Source: Collybia mongolica (Eukaryota; Basidiomycota; Agaricomycetes; Agaricales; Clitocybaceae). Taken from it: 64,000 nt of DNA. Position numbers and translations under genes: made by a program. The notes beneath the pieces were generated by a model that saw only the letters and a list, made by a program, of their open reading frames with translations, ran no database searches and had not been told where the DNA came from. The stretch is taken from NCBI GenBank assembly GCA_013420905.1, contig JAAXNY010000001.1, positions 5,952,001 to 6,016,000 on the forward strand, given 5' to 3'. Every line of letters begins with the position of its first letter. The stretch's first letter is position 1. This document shows positions 32,216 through 44,841 of this stretch, piece by piece.

Positions 32216-33717
32216 TAAGTATAGGCCAATATCTTCTATCATGGCGGTAGTTTCGTAACAATGGCGTCGTGCCGTGAGACATAGGTGAAGAAATCAGTTC
32301 CAAGTCTATTTGAAGGTGGTGGCACCTACACGCGTTGTTTCGAACTTTCTTCAAGTTCGACGCGAGTCGCGATGCCATTGAACAGGTGAGTGGGTGCTTT
32401 CGTCTTGGGTACCCTTACACTAATAATTAATGGCAGGCTGCTGAAGTCTGGTCCCTGTCATGAAGCGTTCGATTGGAACGCGTTTTCGCGCTTCTTCTTG
32501 CCATATGGCTTAATCCCTACACAGCCTAGGTTTTTGGATGAAGGGATCCCCCCCGACCGGTCACTATCGGTCATCTGTCGTCACTTTCCGCAGCCAACTT
32601 GGGGCCAAGGATTCTGTTTTGCTTGTGCAATTATCGCGGTATCAGTTGGGCCCCGTTCGATACACATCTTCAGCGTCTACCCCCTTCACATTGGCAGACA
32701 TATACGCGGCATCATGTTTCTCTGACCACGGATCCTCGTCACTATACTTCCATCACTAGAAGGCACATCACTAGAGGGCGTTCCAAAATGAGGAAGACAT
32801 GTGGGTGGACCTTAGGCGGACATTTAAGTATCTCGGTGCATTCTGTCAACCGCAGAATTTAAGATAGGGAACACGGAAAACTCCCAGTTCTATCGAGTCA
32901 TTTTTTCTTATAGCATCCGATTGTTCCAAATGGCTGCTTTGCTAAAAATATTTCCAGTCACGCTGTTTGCTTGAAAACCTCAAAATAGTGCACCATCATA
33001 AACCCTCTAATCCTCGAGTGAGCAATTTCTTTCAGGTATACTATTAAAAAAATCCCCTGACTCTGGCTCTGAATCGGAGGATAAGGCTCGCGAAAACTCA
33101 ATGCGACCTGCGAAAAGTCTAGAGGCTTATGACCTTGGGGTCCCCGTTTTCGGGGCAACAACGATCTTGATAAGGTCGTGAAAGGGTGGAGTAGTCTGCG
33201 GTATATGAATGTGGCCTATACCTGGTGCATTGCCCAAGGGCCATAAACTGCGCCGTAGCAAACCACATCTTACAAGAGCGCTTTTTGTGAAGATACCCGT
33301 ATTCTGGAGTGGGAAAACATTGGCCTTTGTCCACGTTCTTAGAAGGCTCTCTTCAACGTGGTAGGTGTGTAGTTCCTCTACCCCAGAAAACCTGGGTCAT
33401 GTCACAGATCTATGTCTATTGATGTCCCCACTCCTTTGTTCTGGGGTGTCATCCTATCTATAACCCAAGGCAAGGAAACAACGTGTCCAGGTAGCATCAC
33501 GCACGAGGAATACCTGTCTTCACCGTCACGCTGACGCTCGCAACGCATTTAAGTAGCCCTTTGTTTTCCGGAAGGCGGTGGGCCCTCTGTTCTTCAGTCT
33601 CTCAACGCAGAATCACGTAGGTTCTATGGATATATTTTACTCTACTCTGCATCCCATGCTAACTTGAATTTTCAAGATCATCGACATCCACCGAGGAAAG
33701 TCTTGAAAGCTGACACG
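32216..33717. other. no supported gene; IRG3 upstream region
   Basis: A plus-strand frame at about 32390-32725 (..HEAFDWNAFSRFFLPYGL..) could be another gene fragment but has no recognised domain. The rest, up to the third IRG-like gene, shows no repeat or coding structure I can name. Confidence 0.35.
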
Positions 33718-34800
33718 ATGTTTGGCTTCCTCGCGGTTGCACTCATAGGAGGTATAGTGGAAGCTAACAAGCAAGATCGAGCTAAGCACAGGGCCCGGCA
33801 AGAGGCAGCGGAAGCCCGCCAGCGTGCGGCAGAGGCTGAAGCTCAGAGGATAATGGCAGCAGAAGCGGCAGCCGAGGCTGAAAGGGAAGCTAGGAAAGCC
33901 GCAGAAGCCCAGCAGCGAGCAGCAGAACAAGTTGAGCGAGAAAGAAGTCGGGCGAGAGCTGAAGCCGCGTGGCGAAGGCATGCCAATGAAGAAGCAGCGG
34001 CAGCTCAGAGAGCAAGGGAAGCAGCCGAGGAAGCGAGGAGGCAAGCAGACGAATCATGGCGAAGTGGAGTTCCGCCCGAGTTTGTGCCCACGCGAGCAGA
34101 AATTGATAGGATGCGCGCCGAGTACGGTTATGTTCAAGGGCTTCGTCACTTTGCGGTTGTAGGACTTTCCGGAACGGGAAAATCCTCCCTGATCAACGCA
34201 TTTCGTGGTCTTGCCAATCACGACCCCGGCGCAGCGGCCGCTGGCGTTAACGAGACCACTACTCACACCACCCGTTATCCCGACCCAAGCCATGCCCAAT
34301 GTGTCTGGTACGACATACCGGGGGCAGGTACTCTCACCGTATCCGACTGGCAGTACTTCAAGGACAGGGCGCTTTACATTTTTGACGCGCTCGTCGTAAT
34401 CTTCGGAGACCGTTTCACGATGACAGACATCGCAATGCTCAAGACGTGCAGGGCTTGCAATATCCCCACTCTCATCGTTCGGTCTAAATCTGATCAGTAC
34501 GCCCGAAACATCCGCCGTGACGCTGGGTATGAGACCGATCCCGACGACTATTCCAGCAGATTCAGTGCACCATTCCTTCGCGCTGAGGAGCAAGCACGAG
34601 CTCTCCTGGTTCAGAAGACGCGAGAGACTGTCAGGGACAACCTTGCGCAGGCAGACCTCCCCCAACAGAGGGTATATATTGTGTCAAAGACCACGATGCT
34701 ACAGCACGTCAAGAACGAGACAGCTGGTGCCTGCGTAGATGAGCTCGAGCTCCACAGGGATGTATTGGAGATTGCGAACGGCACATACAGAGCTCGATAG
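33718..34800 (+). CDS. IRG-like GTPase, paralogue 3
   Basis: 360 residues from the ATG at 33718; an upstream in-frame TTG is ignored. The plan is the same as the tandem pair. A short hydrophobic start (MFGFLAVALIGGIVEA) is followed by a coiled coil of about 110 residues rich in Ala, Glu and Arg, and then the G domain. G1 is LSGTGKSSLINAF, the switch is NETTTHTTRYPDP, G3 is DIPGAG and the specificity motif RSKSD. It is clearly more diverged from paralogues 1 and 2 than they are from each other, in both halves, yet the codon count is identical. It lies 13.6 kb away, beyond the transposon patchwork, in the same orientation. All nucleotide-binding motifs are intact, so GTP binding is likely; the role is inferred only from the animal IRG family. 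Confidence 0.83.
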   Translation: MFGFLAVALIGGIVEANKQDRAKHRARQEAAEARQRAAEAEAQRIMAAEAAAEAEREARKAAEAQQRAAEQVERERSRARAEAAWRRHANEEAAAAQRAREAAEEARRQADESWRSGVPPEFVPTRAEIDRMRAEYGYVQGLRHFAVVGLSGTGKSSLINAFRGLANHDPGAAAAGVNETTTHTTRYPDPSHAQCVWYDIPGAGTLTVSDWQYFKDRALYIFDALVVIFGDRFTMTDIAMLKTCRACNIPTLIVRSKSDQYARNIRRDAGYETDPDDYSSRFSAPFLRAEEQARALLVQKTRETVRDNLAQADLPQQRVYIVSKTTMLQHVKNETAGACVDELELHRDVLEIANGTYRAR

Positions 34801-35434
34801 GTCTTGGCTTGAATGCCGATATAGTATTAGTACGTTTGAAATTCGTTTGTTTTTGACTCTGGCGGGGCCGGAAATATGACCTTTCACCTAACATGATATC
34901 ACGGGTCATCGATTCATCGATCACAGGCCGATAGCTGGGCAACGGAATTTTCAGAGCTCAGAGGTGACCAGTTGACAGGTAGGTTAGTATCTGACTTGAG
35001 ATTGACTTGTGGAAGATTAGAGAATATCGAATCGGAATATTTGAGGCTTGATCCGATCAACCCCCACCCCCGTACTCTGTAGATGGGCTCTTCGATATTG
35101 CGTAGATCAATGGCCGATCCATCCATTGTCTGACACGCGTCGATAGCTTGTCCCCATTATAGCTGATGCTCACACTCTGATGCTGCCTACAATCCATGAA
35201 GTTTGGACAGTGGGTGGGGATATTTTTGTGTGTCTTTGATATTCGTGATCAGTGTAGAAGAACACAGGGAATTGACAAGATATTACGAGCGAGGGCAAGC
35301 GATGTGCAGGACGGAAAACAACAAAAAGACGACGATGCTACGGAGGAGAAACGAGGATGAATACAGACAATGGTGAGCATGTACGGGAAAGCTGGATATA
35401 GGATGAGATGGAGAAATAGAGGCAGGTCGGAGGC
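34801..35434. other. intergenic between convergent IRG3 and phosphatase
   Basis: 3' flanks of two convergent genes. No ORF, repeat or structured RNA that I can support. Confidence 0.4.
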
Positions 35435-38400
35435 TTAATGGAGGTATTTCAAGTTGAGAGCGTGTACTTCCTTTGCGAGATAAGGCCAACTGAGGGTTCT
35501 TGCAAGCTCCTTCCTCAGCTCTGCCTCGTTCTCACCAGCACGCTCCTTCGCCAACTTGATCTCCCATCCGCAGAGGTTGTAGAGTAGCCGCATATTGGGC
35601 TGAATTAACACCGACAGCCGCCTCGAGCGAACGATGAGATAAGCATCGACCAGAGAGAGCCCGAGGTGCTTCATAACGTATGCGATCTAGTGATTTCCAA
35701 ACAGTAAGCACAAACGTATAGACCTACGGGATGAATAGGGCTCACAGTAACGGTCGCACTCCTTGAGACTCCGACCCTGCAATGGACCAGGACTTGACCG
35801 CCCTCCGCCCGTGCTTGATCGATCCAATCGCATATGGGTTCCAGCTGGGGCTCCAGGGTATCGATCCCGTCGTCGCACACGCCCTTGATGTCCATGACCT
35901 TTATCCGGCCCTCTCGCTCCTCGAACCACAAGGACCCGTGGCCAGTGTGCCCTTTCCCAGGAACGTAATGCGCACCATGGCCTGGCCTGTGGAACGGGGA
36001 TGACGCCATATACCCTTGCGCATGTCCATGCATGTGGTGGGGCGGAGGGATAAGCGCACACTCCCCCACGGACACGACGTGCGTAATCCCCAGTGCATGG
36101 AGCATAAACACATTGGTGGCATGATTCCTGTCAGCGAGAAGTTAAACACAATATACTGACGATCAGAAGGAGAACCCACAGATTTCCGAGATATAAGAAG
36201 GGCAGCACCCTACTGGGGAAGCTCCCGTCGAACCGGGGGTCGTTGAACCACGACTGGTGGTCCCCACCGAATAAACTCGGCAACCACGGACTCGTGCTCG
36301 CTCTGGGACGCCCCTTCACATGGGAAACCTCCAATTGGGGCTCAGGCGGCTGCTGCACCTGCGGCGCGCTCGAGCTCTCCATCTGAGTTGTCGGGGCCGC
36401 CTGTGACGGTACGACGATCGGGGGGGACTTGGGCGTGGGCTGCTGGATGATGGGAACGTGTGCGAATGACACGGACTTCGCGGAGGGCCGACCCTTTGGC
36501 TGCGTATACACAGACGGGGGAAGGCGTGCGTAAGGGTTTTGGTTCGTGCTGATTCCTTGCCCTGCAGTGGTGTCACCGCCTGAAGTGTTATCGGTTGTGG
36601 CAGAGCTCGTCGAGGCCAATTCGGACCCTAATGTTGCAGGACCAGGACCAGGACCGGGCAAGCTGCCCTGTCGTCTAGGTTCGAGCTTGGGGGCCACCCT
36701 CTTCCCGTTCCCATTAATGGCCGCGGCAACCGACGACTCACTGTTGCTCGCCATCATCGTCATGTGTCGTTGGCGCTCCCTGTCCTTATCTCTGTCTTCC
36801 CTCAGTCTCCCTTCCACTCGCCGGAGCACGGCCACATCGCCTTGGTAGACGAAGAAGCTCCGCCGTTTCGCCACCTGGAGCTCCAGATACGCCTCTGGGA
36901 GCGTGAGTTCGCGGACAGCCATGAGAAGGCACAGAGCAGGCACAGAGGACTCGGTGTATCCATCTGAAGAATATATAAGGATTTTGAGGGGACGGGTGCG
37001 GGAGGATGATGGTGTGATGCGTTGCTGAGGAGGTGCGAGATATGGAGCAGGGGAGGTGAATGAACGAGTGCGGGCAGCGGGTATAGTGGTCAATGCGGGA
37101 GTGGATGGGGGTATACTGGTCGAGGCAGGGGTGGACGATGAAATGCTGGGGAAGGTGGGGAATGATGGCATTAGAGACGAAACAGATGACCAGCGGCGAG
37201 CAGACGAGGAGCCTGCAGGTGCAGGTGTAGAGGCGACATTAGGGGTGACAGGGGCTGGGGATGGGGCCTTGGGCGCAAGGGGCGGGGGGACGACGGGCTT
37301 GAGCCACTTCTCCAAGAACCGGATGACGGGCAACAGTGCGGACATGGTCGGGTGGCTATTTGCGGGCGAACTCGGGAAGGGGAGGTGAATGACGGCGTTG
37401 GCATTTGGCGGTGGGCGTGGCGGGATGACATACTCTCCGGTTTCCTGTTTTTCCTCTTCCTCTCGTTGTTTCAGGCATTTCTCGGCCCACATGACATCAA
37501 GCATCCCCAGGTGCTCCTCCGCAGCACGGAGGTGCGCGGCGGTCGGGAACGGCGCGAGGTCGTGGCACTCGACGCATATATCGTACCCGTACCCCTGTGT
37601 GGGACTGTTCGTCGGCATGTAATTAAATGGGTCTTCGTCGGCCATGCTGTCGCCATTAATGCTGTTCTCGTGACGTTGGGTTGCGCCTGCATGTCTGAAC
37701 CGCGATGGCAAATCTGGTGCCAAGGGGACGTCATCTGCGTTTCCGAGGAACACTTGCCCGATGAGGGGATCCCAATGAACTGAGGTGTTCGAAAGGTCTG
37801 CCACTGGTTGTGCACCTTCAGGGAGGATACTGATGATTTCCGAGGCTTTTGTCAGGTCCCTCATCTCCTCCTTTTCTCTTTGTGCGAAATCGACAGTGTT
37901 GGGCTCCTCCTCTTTGGATGACTCAACATCGACGTCCATCTCGCTCATGTCGAAGACATGCCCGTCAGGCCCATCGGTATGCGCACCGCCCCCGGATCCA
38001 ATCTCGAAAGACGTCCCGCTCCCGCCTGGTACACCGTTCTTGCACACACGCATCAGGAGGTGAGGCATCTCCTTCTTCATGGTTTCTTCATCTGCATCAA
38101 GCACGAAGACGTTATATTTGAACAAGTGCTCTTCTTGTTCTTCAGAAGTGGCGAACCCGCTCTTCGATTGGAGTCGTTCTTCCCATTTCCTACCGATAGC
38201 CTCCTGAAGGCGTTGGGCTAGAGCAATGGCATTTGGCGATGTCCCTTTTGGTGAATAGACCACAATATCAGACAAGGTTGCATAAATGGGCTGCGGAAAT
38301 GGTTGTTGGTCAATACAAAGCGGGGGCAATGGAGAAGGATCAAACTCACGACTTGGATGCCAAAGTTCCTTAATGAAATGCCATCAGGAACCCGAGCAGG

Positions 38401-39396
38401 TATAAACTCCCAACCTGAACTGTTATCGGGGTGAGCGCTCGTCGTGGAACACTCGGTGGCCGGCACTCGACGGATGATCTCGCTCGGCCGAAAGCTAGAA
38501 GTTAGGAGCACGAGGTCTGAGGATTCCTTATCCCGTTTGCCCTTCGGAAATTGGGAGTTTGAATTGAAACTGCGAAGTGATTGGATATTCGCATTTAAAA
38601 ATGGCACATGGACGGCAGACAAACCTTGCTGAGGTAATGGTACCCAAGGAAGGCGTCGGGGGGAACTCGTCGTTGGTGCTCGTATCTGTCGTTAAACTAG
38701 GAGAAAAGTAAACCTGGTTTCACGAGGGAGGACAAAAGAAATGAAAGACCTGGTGCTGAGGTCGGTGTCAGCGCTTGAGCTTGAAAATGAAGAAAGGTTC
38801 GTGGTCTGGATCTGGATGGGCGTCGGCCGTTGCACGACAGGGTGCATGTGCTTCTCTTTCTCATTGTCGTCCTCAATCACAATATGAATACCATCCTGGG
38901 AGCCGTCTGCCTCGCCGTCAATGTCCATAGGCATTACATCCACTTTCGGTCCTGGGGAGTAGGTCTCATCTTGAATTTCATCGTCCTCGTCGTCGTCGAA
39001 ATCACTGCTGTCGCTCTCGCTTTCACTATCCTCGACCATAGTCTCTTTGCGGCGCCGCAAGACGGCCAGGGAACGACCATACTGCCGCTCGTCCGCTTCG
39101 AGGTCTTCCTCGCACGCCACCCACACGAGCCCACGATACCTAGGAACACGAACATTGTGCCCTGAGAAGAACGTGTTCTGGGCTTCATTTTCACCTTCAA
39201 TTCCGTGGAGAAAAGGGAAAAGGACGTTGTCCGGTGGGTGAGAGAGTATGTGAGAGAGATGTAAAGCCGAAAAGACCTGTGGGGGGAGTGCACGGACGGG
39301 GGCGCATTGGGAGGTTGATTTAGAAAGTACAGGAAGTGAGTTTAACACTTGAGGTGGGCAGTCTAAGCCGTGATTTGTAGGATTTATAGTAGCCAT
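35435..39396 (-). CDS. Pps1-like dual-specificity protein phosphatase
   Basis: Six exons (39396-38750, 38696-38625, 38569-38350, 38290-36180, 36127-35746, 35686-35435) join in phase to 1227 residues. The N-terminal part (LFPFLHGIEGENEAQNTFF, YRGLVWVACEEDL) and the long middle are typical of fungal Pps1 relatives, with wide Pro/Ser/Thr-rich disordered stretches. A line with a Cys-X2-Cys-like pair is ICVECHDLAPFPTAAHL. The C-terminal dual-specificity domain runs from FLYLGNLNHATNVFMLHALG to the signature HCRVGVSRSATV (catalytic Cys and Arg) and the helix MRLLYNLCGWE. In yeast Pps1 acts in cell-cycle/DNA-replication control; here that is inference by family. It is longer than yeast Pps1 (about 800) mainly through the disordered region. 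A decayed partial copy lies at 28052-28922. Confidence 0.85.
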
Positions 39397-41409
39397 GGAG
39401 TTGTCGTCGTCGACGATGTTCAACTTGTAGATTTCCAACGTCGCACCGGTTGGTGAATAACAGATCGAAATTACCCGATCTGCATCAGCCTCGCTGCCTG
39501 CCGAGACTTTCGTTTGGCCGCGTGATCAGTCGTGTGAGTGATCGGGGAAGTCTCAGAGATAAGATCATCAATTATTACTATGATCGAAGTCAATTCCGAT
39601 CTACTCTCTTTCTCCTCACGCTATCACCCGAGCAGTAGTTAACAATAATGGTGTGGAGAATAGTGGGAGACTGTGGAGCCAGTCGAAATTTATGGAGCTC
39701 AATTTCCTGCACTACCATCGTAACCACGGAATGGAAGTACCATTTAGACCTTTAGGGCGGAACCTGATCAATTCAAATATTTTCGAATGCCGTCGGGTCC
39801 GTTGGGGCCTTGGGAGCGGGATTGGAGTAACTACCCCGTAGACACGTAAACGCCCTGTATGAGTATTCATCATGCTGTTGATCTTCAAATTCTGCTCAAA
39901 GTCATCTGTTACTAGTACTAAGTACCAAGTGATCTTCGGCACAAACCAACCTAAATCAAAAGCATTCAACAGCACAACAGCCCACCCCTACCTTTTGGTA
40001 ATGCAGATGTCACCTTTCATCAGCTATCAATTGCGCGAATGCCTTCCATCACCGTTTGTGTTCAGCAGACTCATTTCAGGGCTCACGGGGACCTCTTTGC
40101 ACCACTGCCATTACGTGATTTAGGCCCTGATAGTGGCGTTGTGGCATACCATGACACTGAAGGTCAGGCGAAAGAATCCGAAGATACTTCGGCTATGGGT
40201 AGAAGCCTCCTTCAGCGGACCAGAACCGGCGCTAAAGCCGAAGAAACGACAAATCAGGGTCAAAAATCGCACGCACAGGATGAAAAACTCAGAACTCGGA
40301 CCTAACCGTGAAAATCAGACGAAAGAAGTGGGTGTGGAGGCACCCCAGATTTCTGGAGGATGGACGCTACGTCAGGCCGTTAGGACTCTCGTGCCAAGGA
40401 AGCGTCAGCCCAGAGAGGATTGTACAGAACACTCCCATGGATACACTTCTCCTGCCATGCGAACCTAGTGGGGACGTGAACTCTCCACAGCATCTCGACA
40501 GACATTGGTACAACACGTGTAGAGCTTCGCTCTATGTTGGAATGTTCTCTGGCTCGGCGGTATCCTCGGGAAAATCCCTCCTCCGGCTCGCCATATAGGG
40601 TTTCCTCGACTATACTTTCAAGTCCGAAGGTCCTTCTTAAACACAATTTTCCAAACGAAAATAGAAAGCCACCCGATGTGAAATGTGACTGAGTCCGAGG
40701 GCATTAGGATATGTGGCCTATATAGCATTTCATGATATCCGTACTAGACCCACGGCATCGTCTGTAGGATGACCAGGTGACTCGCCGACCAAAAATAACT
40801 AGCCCTGAAGGTTTTGAGAACAGGCTATTCTCGTGGTCGTGGTCGCAACTGCTCCAATCGGGGGGTACTCCAACAAAAAAGTTCGAAGCCAGATTTTCCA
40901 GCGCCATTCTCGATGATGGGCCCTCATCAGGCGCCATGCTTCGTTCCTCCGCCGTAAAAATCGGTTTACGACTATATGCATCGCAATGATGCAAAGGGGC
41001 TGATAGAAGGAGATTCCGTGAGAGATTCTGGACTTGATGATGATAGAAAGAACTCCCCGTGGGCAATCCTGCGTCCGCCAATCTTCTTGTGATATAGTTT
41101 CTATATATGTATGGGAAAGAGAGGGTATTTTTAATGTTTGGTAAGATAGTGCCTAGATGAGCGCATATACAAACGCACCTGAACAATACATTTGTATACC
41201 CCCTTGTAACTTCCATATCATTGTCAATAATAACTCTAAAGGGTATCGAATGGGATGAATAGCTTGTAGACCACATTATTATCCTCTACCTCAGATGTGG
41301 GATGGTTCAAGGCAGCAGGTCGCCGTCAGCATTAGTATGATAAAATCTCGTTCGGGAAGGACGTGAAGTACCATAGAGAAGACTAACAGAACAGATCGTG
41401 GACCGGAGT
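39397..41409. other. gene-poor interval with weak ORFs
   Basis: A long minus frame at 40704-41276 (190 codons, no ATG start) and overlapping frames at 40039-40600 show no domain. They may be decayed coding sequence but I cannot support a gene. Confidence 0.3.
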
Positions 41410-42210
41410 TTAGGTGGTAAATGTCCTGGTTGCAGTGCGATAGGGGCGTATCATACGTGAGTACATCAAAGAGTTGACCTGAGACCGTTGGAGGCCTTCC
41501 GCGCGCCATGTTGATGTAAAGGCAACGGCGTTGATCGATTGATGGATGAATTGTTTCATTTTTGCTGGGATTTTTGCGTTATTTTCGTTTGACAGTACGG
41601 ATTGGATGAAAAGGTAGAGGCGCATACAGTCGGCCGATTTGAACAGTTTAATCATGAAAATAGTATGATTCGGTAGACGGACGTCATTTTGTCCGCTGCT
41701 TTCAAGCGTAGACGAACCTGAAATATGATGGCCCAGATTAGTCGTTCGCGCGAGCGAGCGCCCATAGGACATCAAATTGTTACTGGTGTTTCGCCAGTAG
41801 TTGGCCTGTTTGCATTGAATATCTGAATCTCCGAAAAGGGAGCCGCGCCTGAAAAATGCCCTGAAGTTGATAGAGTTTGCCTCTAGCTTTGAGTCCTCAG
41901 ACTTTAAAACTTTGAAGGGAAATTCGAAGCCCAACCAGGCGAGGTCAAGTATAAGGTGGTCGTCGTGGAAAGACGTGGTGGGGTGCTTAATGCAAACAGC
42001 GCGTTGAATGGTGGCACGTGATCATGATGGAACGCACATGGCATTGGCCAGGTAATTCAGTTTCTCTCTGGCCAACGGCGCGCTGAAATAAACAACCTTA
42101 ATCCCTCCATTTCTCCATGAAGGATCGCGACCGCGGTTTCGAGCGAACGAACCCATCTCATCGCCAGGATTGAAGATGCTAGAGGCCCTGAAATGCTTTA
42201 TCCTCAAAGA
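41410..42210 (-). other. possible coding exons of an unrecognised gene
   Basis: Two open stretches on the minus strand, about 42207-42025 (SIFNPGDEMGSFARNRGRDPS..) and 41955-41410 (LAWLGFEFPFKVLKSEDSK.. to ..WRAEGLQRSQVNSL), have coding-like composition and could be exons of one gene. No start, complete splice chain or domain was found. It may also be a pseudogene. Confidence 0.3.
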
Positions 42211-44841
42211 TCTTTACAATCGACTTCCGAGGTCTCGAAACCTTACCCCATTCAAAATCAGCCTTAGGAAACCCAGCTACAAGCAAATTTGAAGCCGGGG
42301 AACGCCTAAATACAAACTGTCTTATCTCGTGCCTCGTCAGACCCTTTGTCAAACGCCAACTATGAAGCTATGTTATCGTTATACTCCCTTGAGTCGGAAC
42401 AACTTGCCAATTCCCAATCCGGAGGTATGTCCGCCCAGACTTTGAAGGATGGTCCTGACCCCTGACCCTACCTATCTGTTAAACTATGCTCCTACCTAGA
42501 TTACAGCCCCGAAATGTGGTATCCAGGCAGACATTTAGGGAGAACGTCCCGTAAATAGCAGCAAGCCCGGTGTATTGCCCAAAGATATCCCCACCAAATT
42601 CCTCTGACGTTACGGAACGTTAATAGTCGAGTGCATATAACTCGTATATCATTTGCTGCCCTACTTGCGGGAGCAATCGTGTCTGATTTTCCAACAACAT
42701 GTGTCCCCGCAGGATACTCCTATACTCCTGCTCACTAGGCCGCAAAACCCGAACACTTGGACCTTCTAAATTCACTACAGCCGACGAATGACTTTTTAAT
42801 TGCTCCGACCCTCAGGAGATTCGATTTCTCCCAACCGGGGAATCTCACGGCGTTATTGGATCCGTGTTCGTGGCCGTCAGGGGCTCTCCCGTGGTCGCAG
42901 GAAAAATGAGGGGGCATAATACCTGTGGGTGATGTGGATCTCAGGATCTATGTGAGTCAACTGACACATACTTGCTTCCACAAAGGGAAATATTAACTGG
43001 ATTACCTACAGGTCCTTGTTACCCTTGTTTATGAGGGGTTCTGCTTTTTGAATCCCCTGATCATCGACATTAATGTCCTATTTTACATATTACAAACGAT
43101 TGTGTAGCGATGTGTTAATGTTTCAGTCGTTACAATTACGATGTATACTGGTCAGTCATATCCGACACCTAAGTGCCCCGCTTACTTTGATTATAGGAGT
43201 AATTGCGTTATGAATCTAGCAGACTTCGTACAAACATTCACCGGTCTCTGAGAAGGCAGATATGGGTCCCTGTCGACCGCGCTTGTATGCCCACGTCGAT
43301 GCCACGAACTCGGGACTCAGCGTAGTTGGTGTTCCGATTTATGAATGATTCTACTGGCACAATGGGTACCTTATACCGGTGGCGAAGTGCTTGGGCTGTC
43401 CGAGCGCACGATCCCACAGTTTAGAAGAGACTAGTGAATAACAAGATACTCCAATTTTGCTCACACCCCTTCCCCTTGAGTCAAGATGAGCTATAGGTTG
43501 CTTCAATATGCTAAAACCTATTAGTGGCCTTCTTACCTCACTTCTGGTGCTAGAGTGGCTAGACGCTAGACGCGTCCGCTTCGCTGTTTATCCAAAGTCC
43601 TGATATCTGGAACTCAATTAGAGCTCTTCAAGGCCCAAAACATATTGTATATGCCATCATTGATCTTGTACGTTCTGACCATTTCTTTTGATTAATCGAC
43701 GCATCGGCTCCCAGTCAACTAAAAATCAATTATGCTACTCTTCATATGATGCCTTCCTCTAAGCTATTGTATTCCCAGAAGTACGTGGTTTAATGTCCGC
43801 ATTGGCGCAGTTGCTGATCTTCATTCCGCGAAGGCAGACACTTTGCAGCGCGCTACCTGCCCTCCTATAAGAAGTCTTATACGTCGAGAAACTCTTCAAT
43901 AGGCGGGCATGTGTTTTTCTGGTGCGTATCAGCATGCTTAGACCCCCAAACCGGGCGTGGCATTAATCTAATGTCGAGATACATTCATATTTCTATTGCA
44001 CTCTACCGAGAAATGTGATTCAGGAGCGATATTCGCACAAAGGCGGTCGAACGCGGTGCTTTGGTGCTTCCTGTGACAACCTTCTCTGATGACTTTAGAC
44101 TTCGTGCATTGCTTAATCTCGTAAGCAAGAACAAATGCATTGGGTGCCATTATGAAGGGGATCCGACAAGTTAACCCCCCCTTGCTCACCGGCATCCTTG
44201 ACCCTCTTGTGGTTTTGAAGATATTAAATAGTAGCCTGAGGCATGCCTAACTCCCCAATTACACATAGAAGAGCACGAGGATGTCGTGTACTATCTCTGC
44301 AACACATTACCCCGGTTCATGCATGAAGCTTCTGATGTTATGTCTAACCCTCAATAATTTTGGCAGGTATCGTCTAGAAGTTGTGACAGACTTGTGAGCA
44401 AGCCTGCTCCTTTTTCGCTCATCATCTACACCAGGTCTAGGTAAGTTCAGGGTTCGGTTAAGAGGGTCTGGATGGCCTCGAGGCCCTCAAAGAGTTGCTG
44501 ACGACCCTGTGTATGCGGCCTTGGTTATTTTCATGTTCTGGATTCCTGTTACTAATGCCCGGCACAATCTCTGCGCCATGTAAACTTTCAACTCGAGCAA
44601 TAATGGTCTGCAAAGTGTGTATGCGAGGGTGTTTATAATACTCAATAATGAAAATTTTTGAATTCGTTCTTGAATTCAGCAAGAATCAGATTAGATTATC
44701 AAGCACGTCATGTGCCATGCTAAACTTGTAAAGTTTCGCATCCACCTCCAAATCCATCCGACATAGCCATCCATTTCACCTCTTTCGCGCCTTTGGTAAT
44801 CTGCTGGAATTCCAGCTGTGCTGGGATCGTGGTCCCAGTAA
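42211..44841. other. gene desert, nothing supported
   Basis: About 2.6 kb with frequent stops on all frames, no domain, no clear terminal repeats and no structured RNA. A minus frame at 44458-44682 (..HGAEIVPGISNRNPEHENN..) is the only mildly coding-like stretch. It may contain eroded transposon sequence. Confidence 0.35.

Noticed and set aside
40704..41276. Minus-strand frame of 190 codons
   Set aside because: It does not begin with ATG, has no domain, and neighbouring frames show equal openness, so I could not support it as a gene.
42735..42917. Short minus-strand ORF in the gene desert
   Set aside because: 60 codons, no homology I recognise and no splice context.
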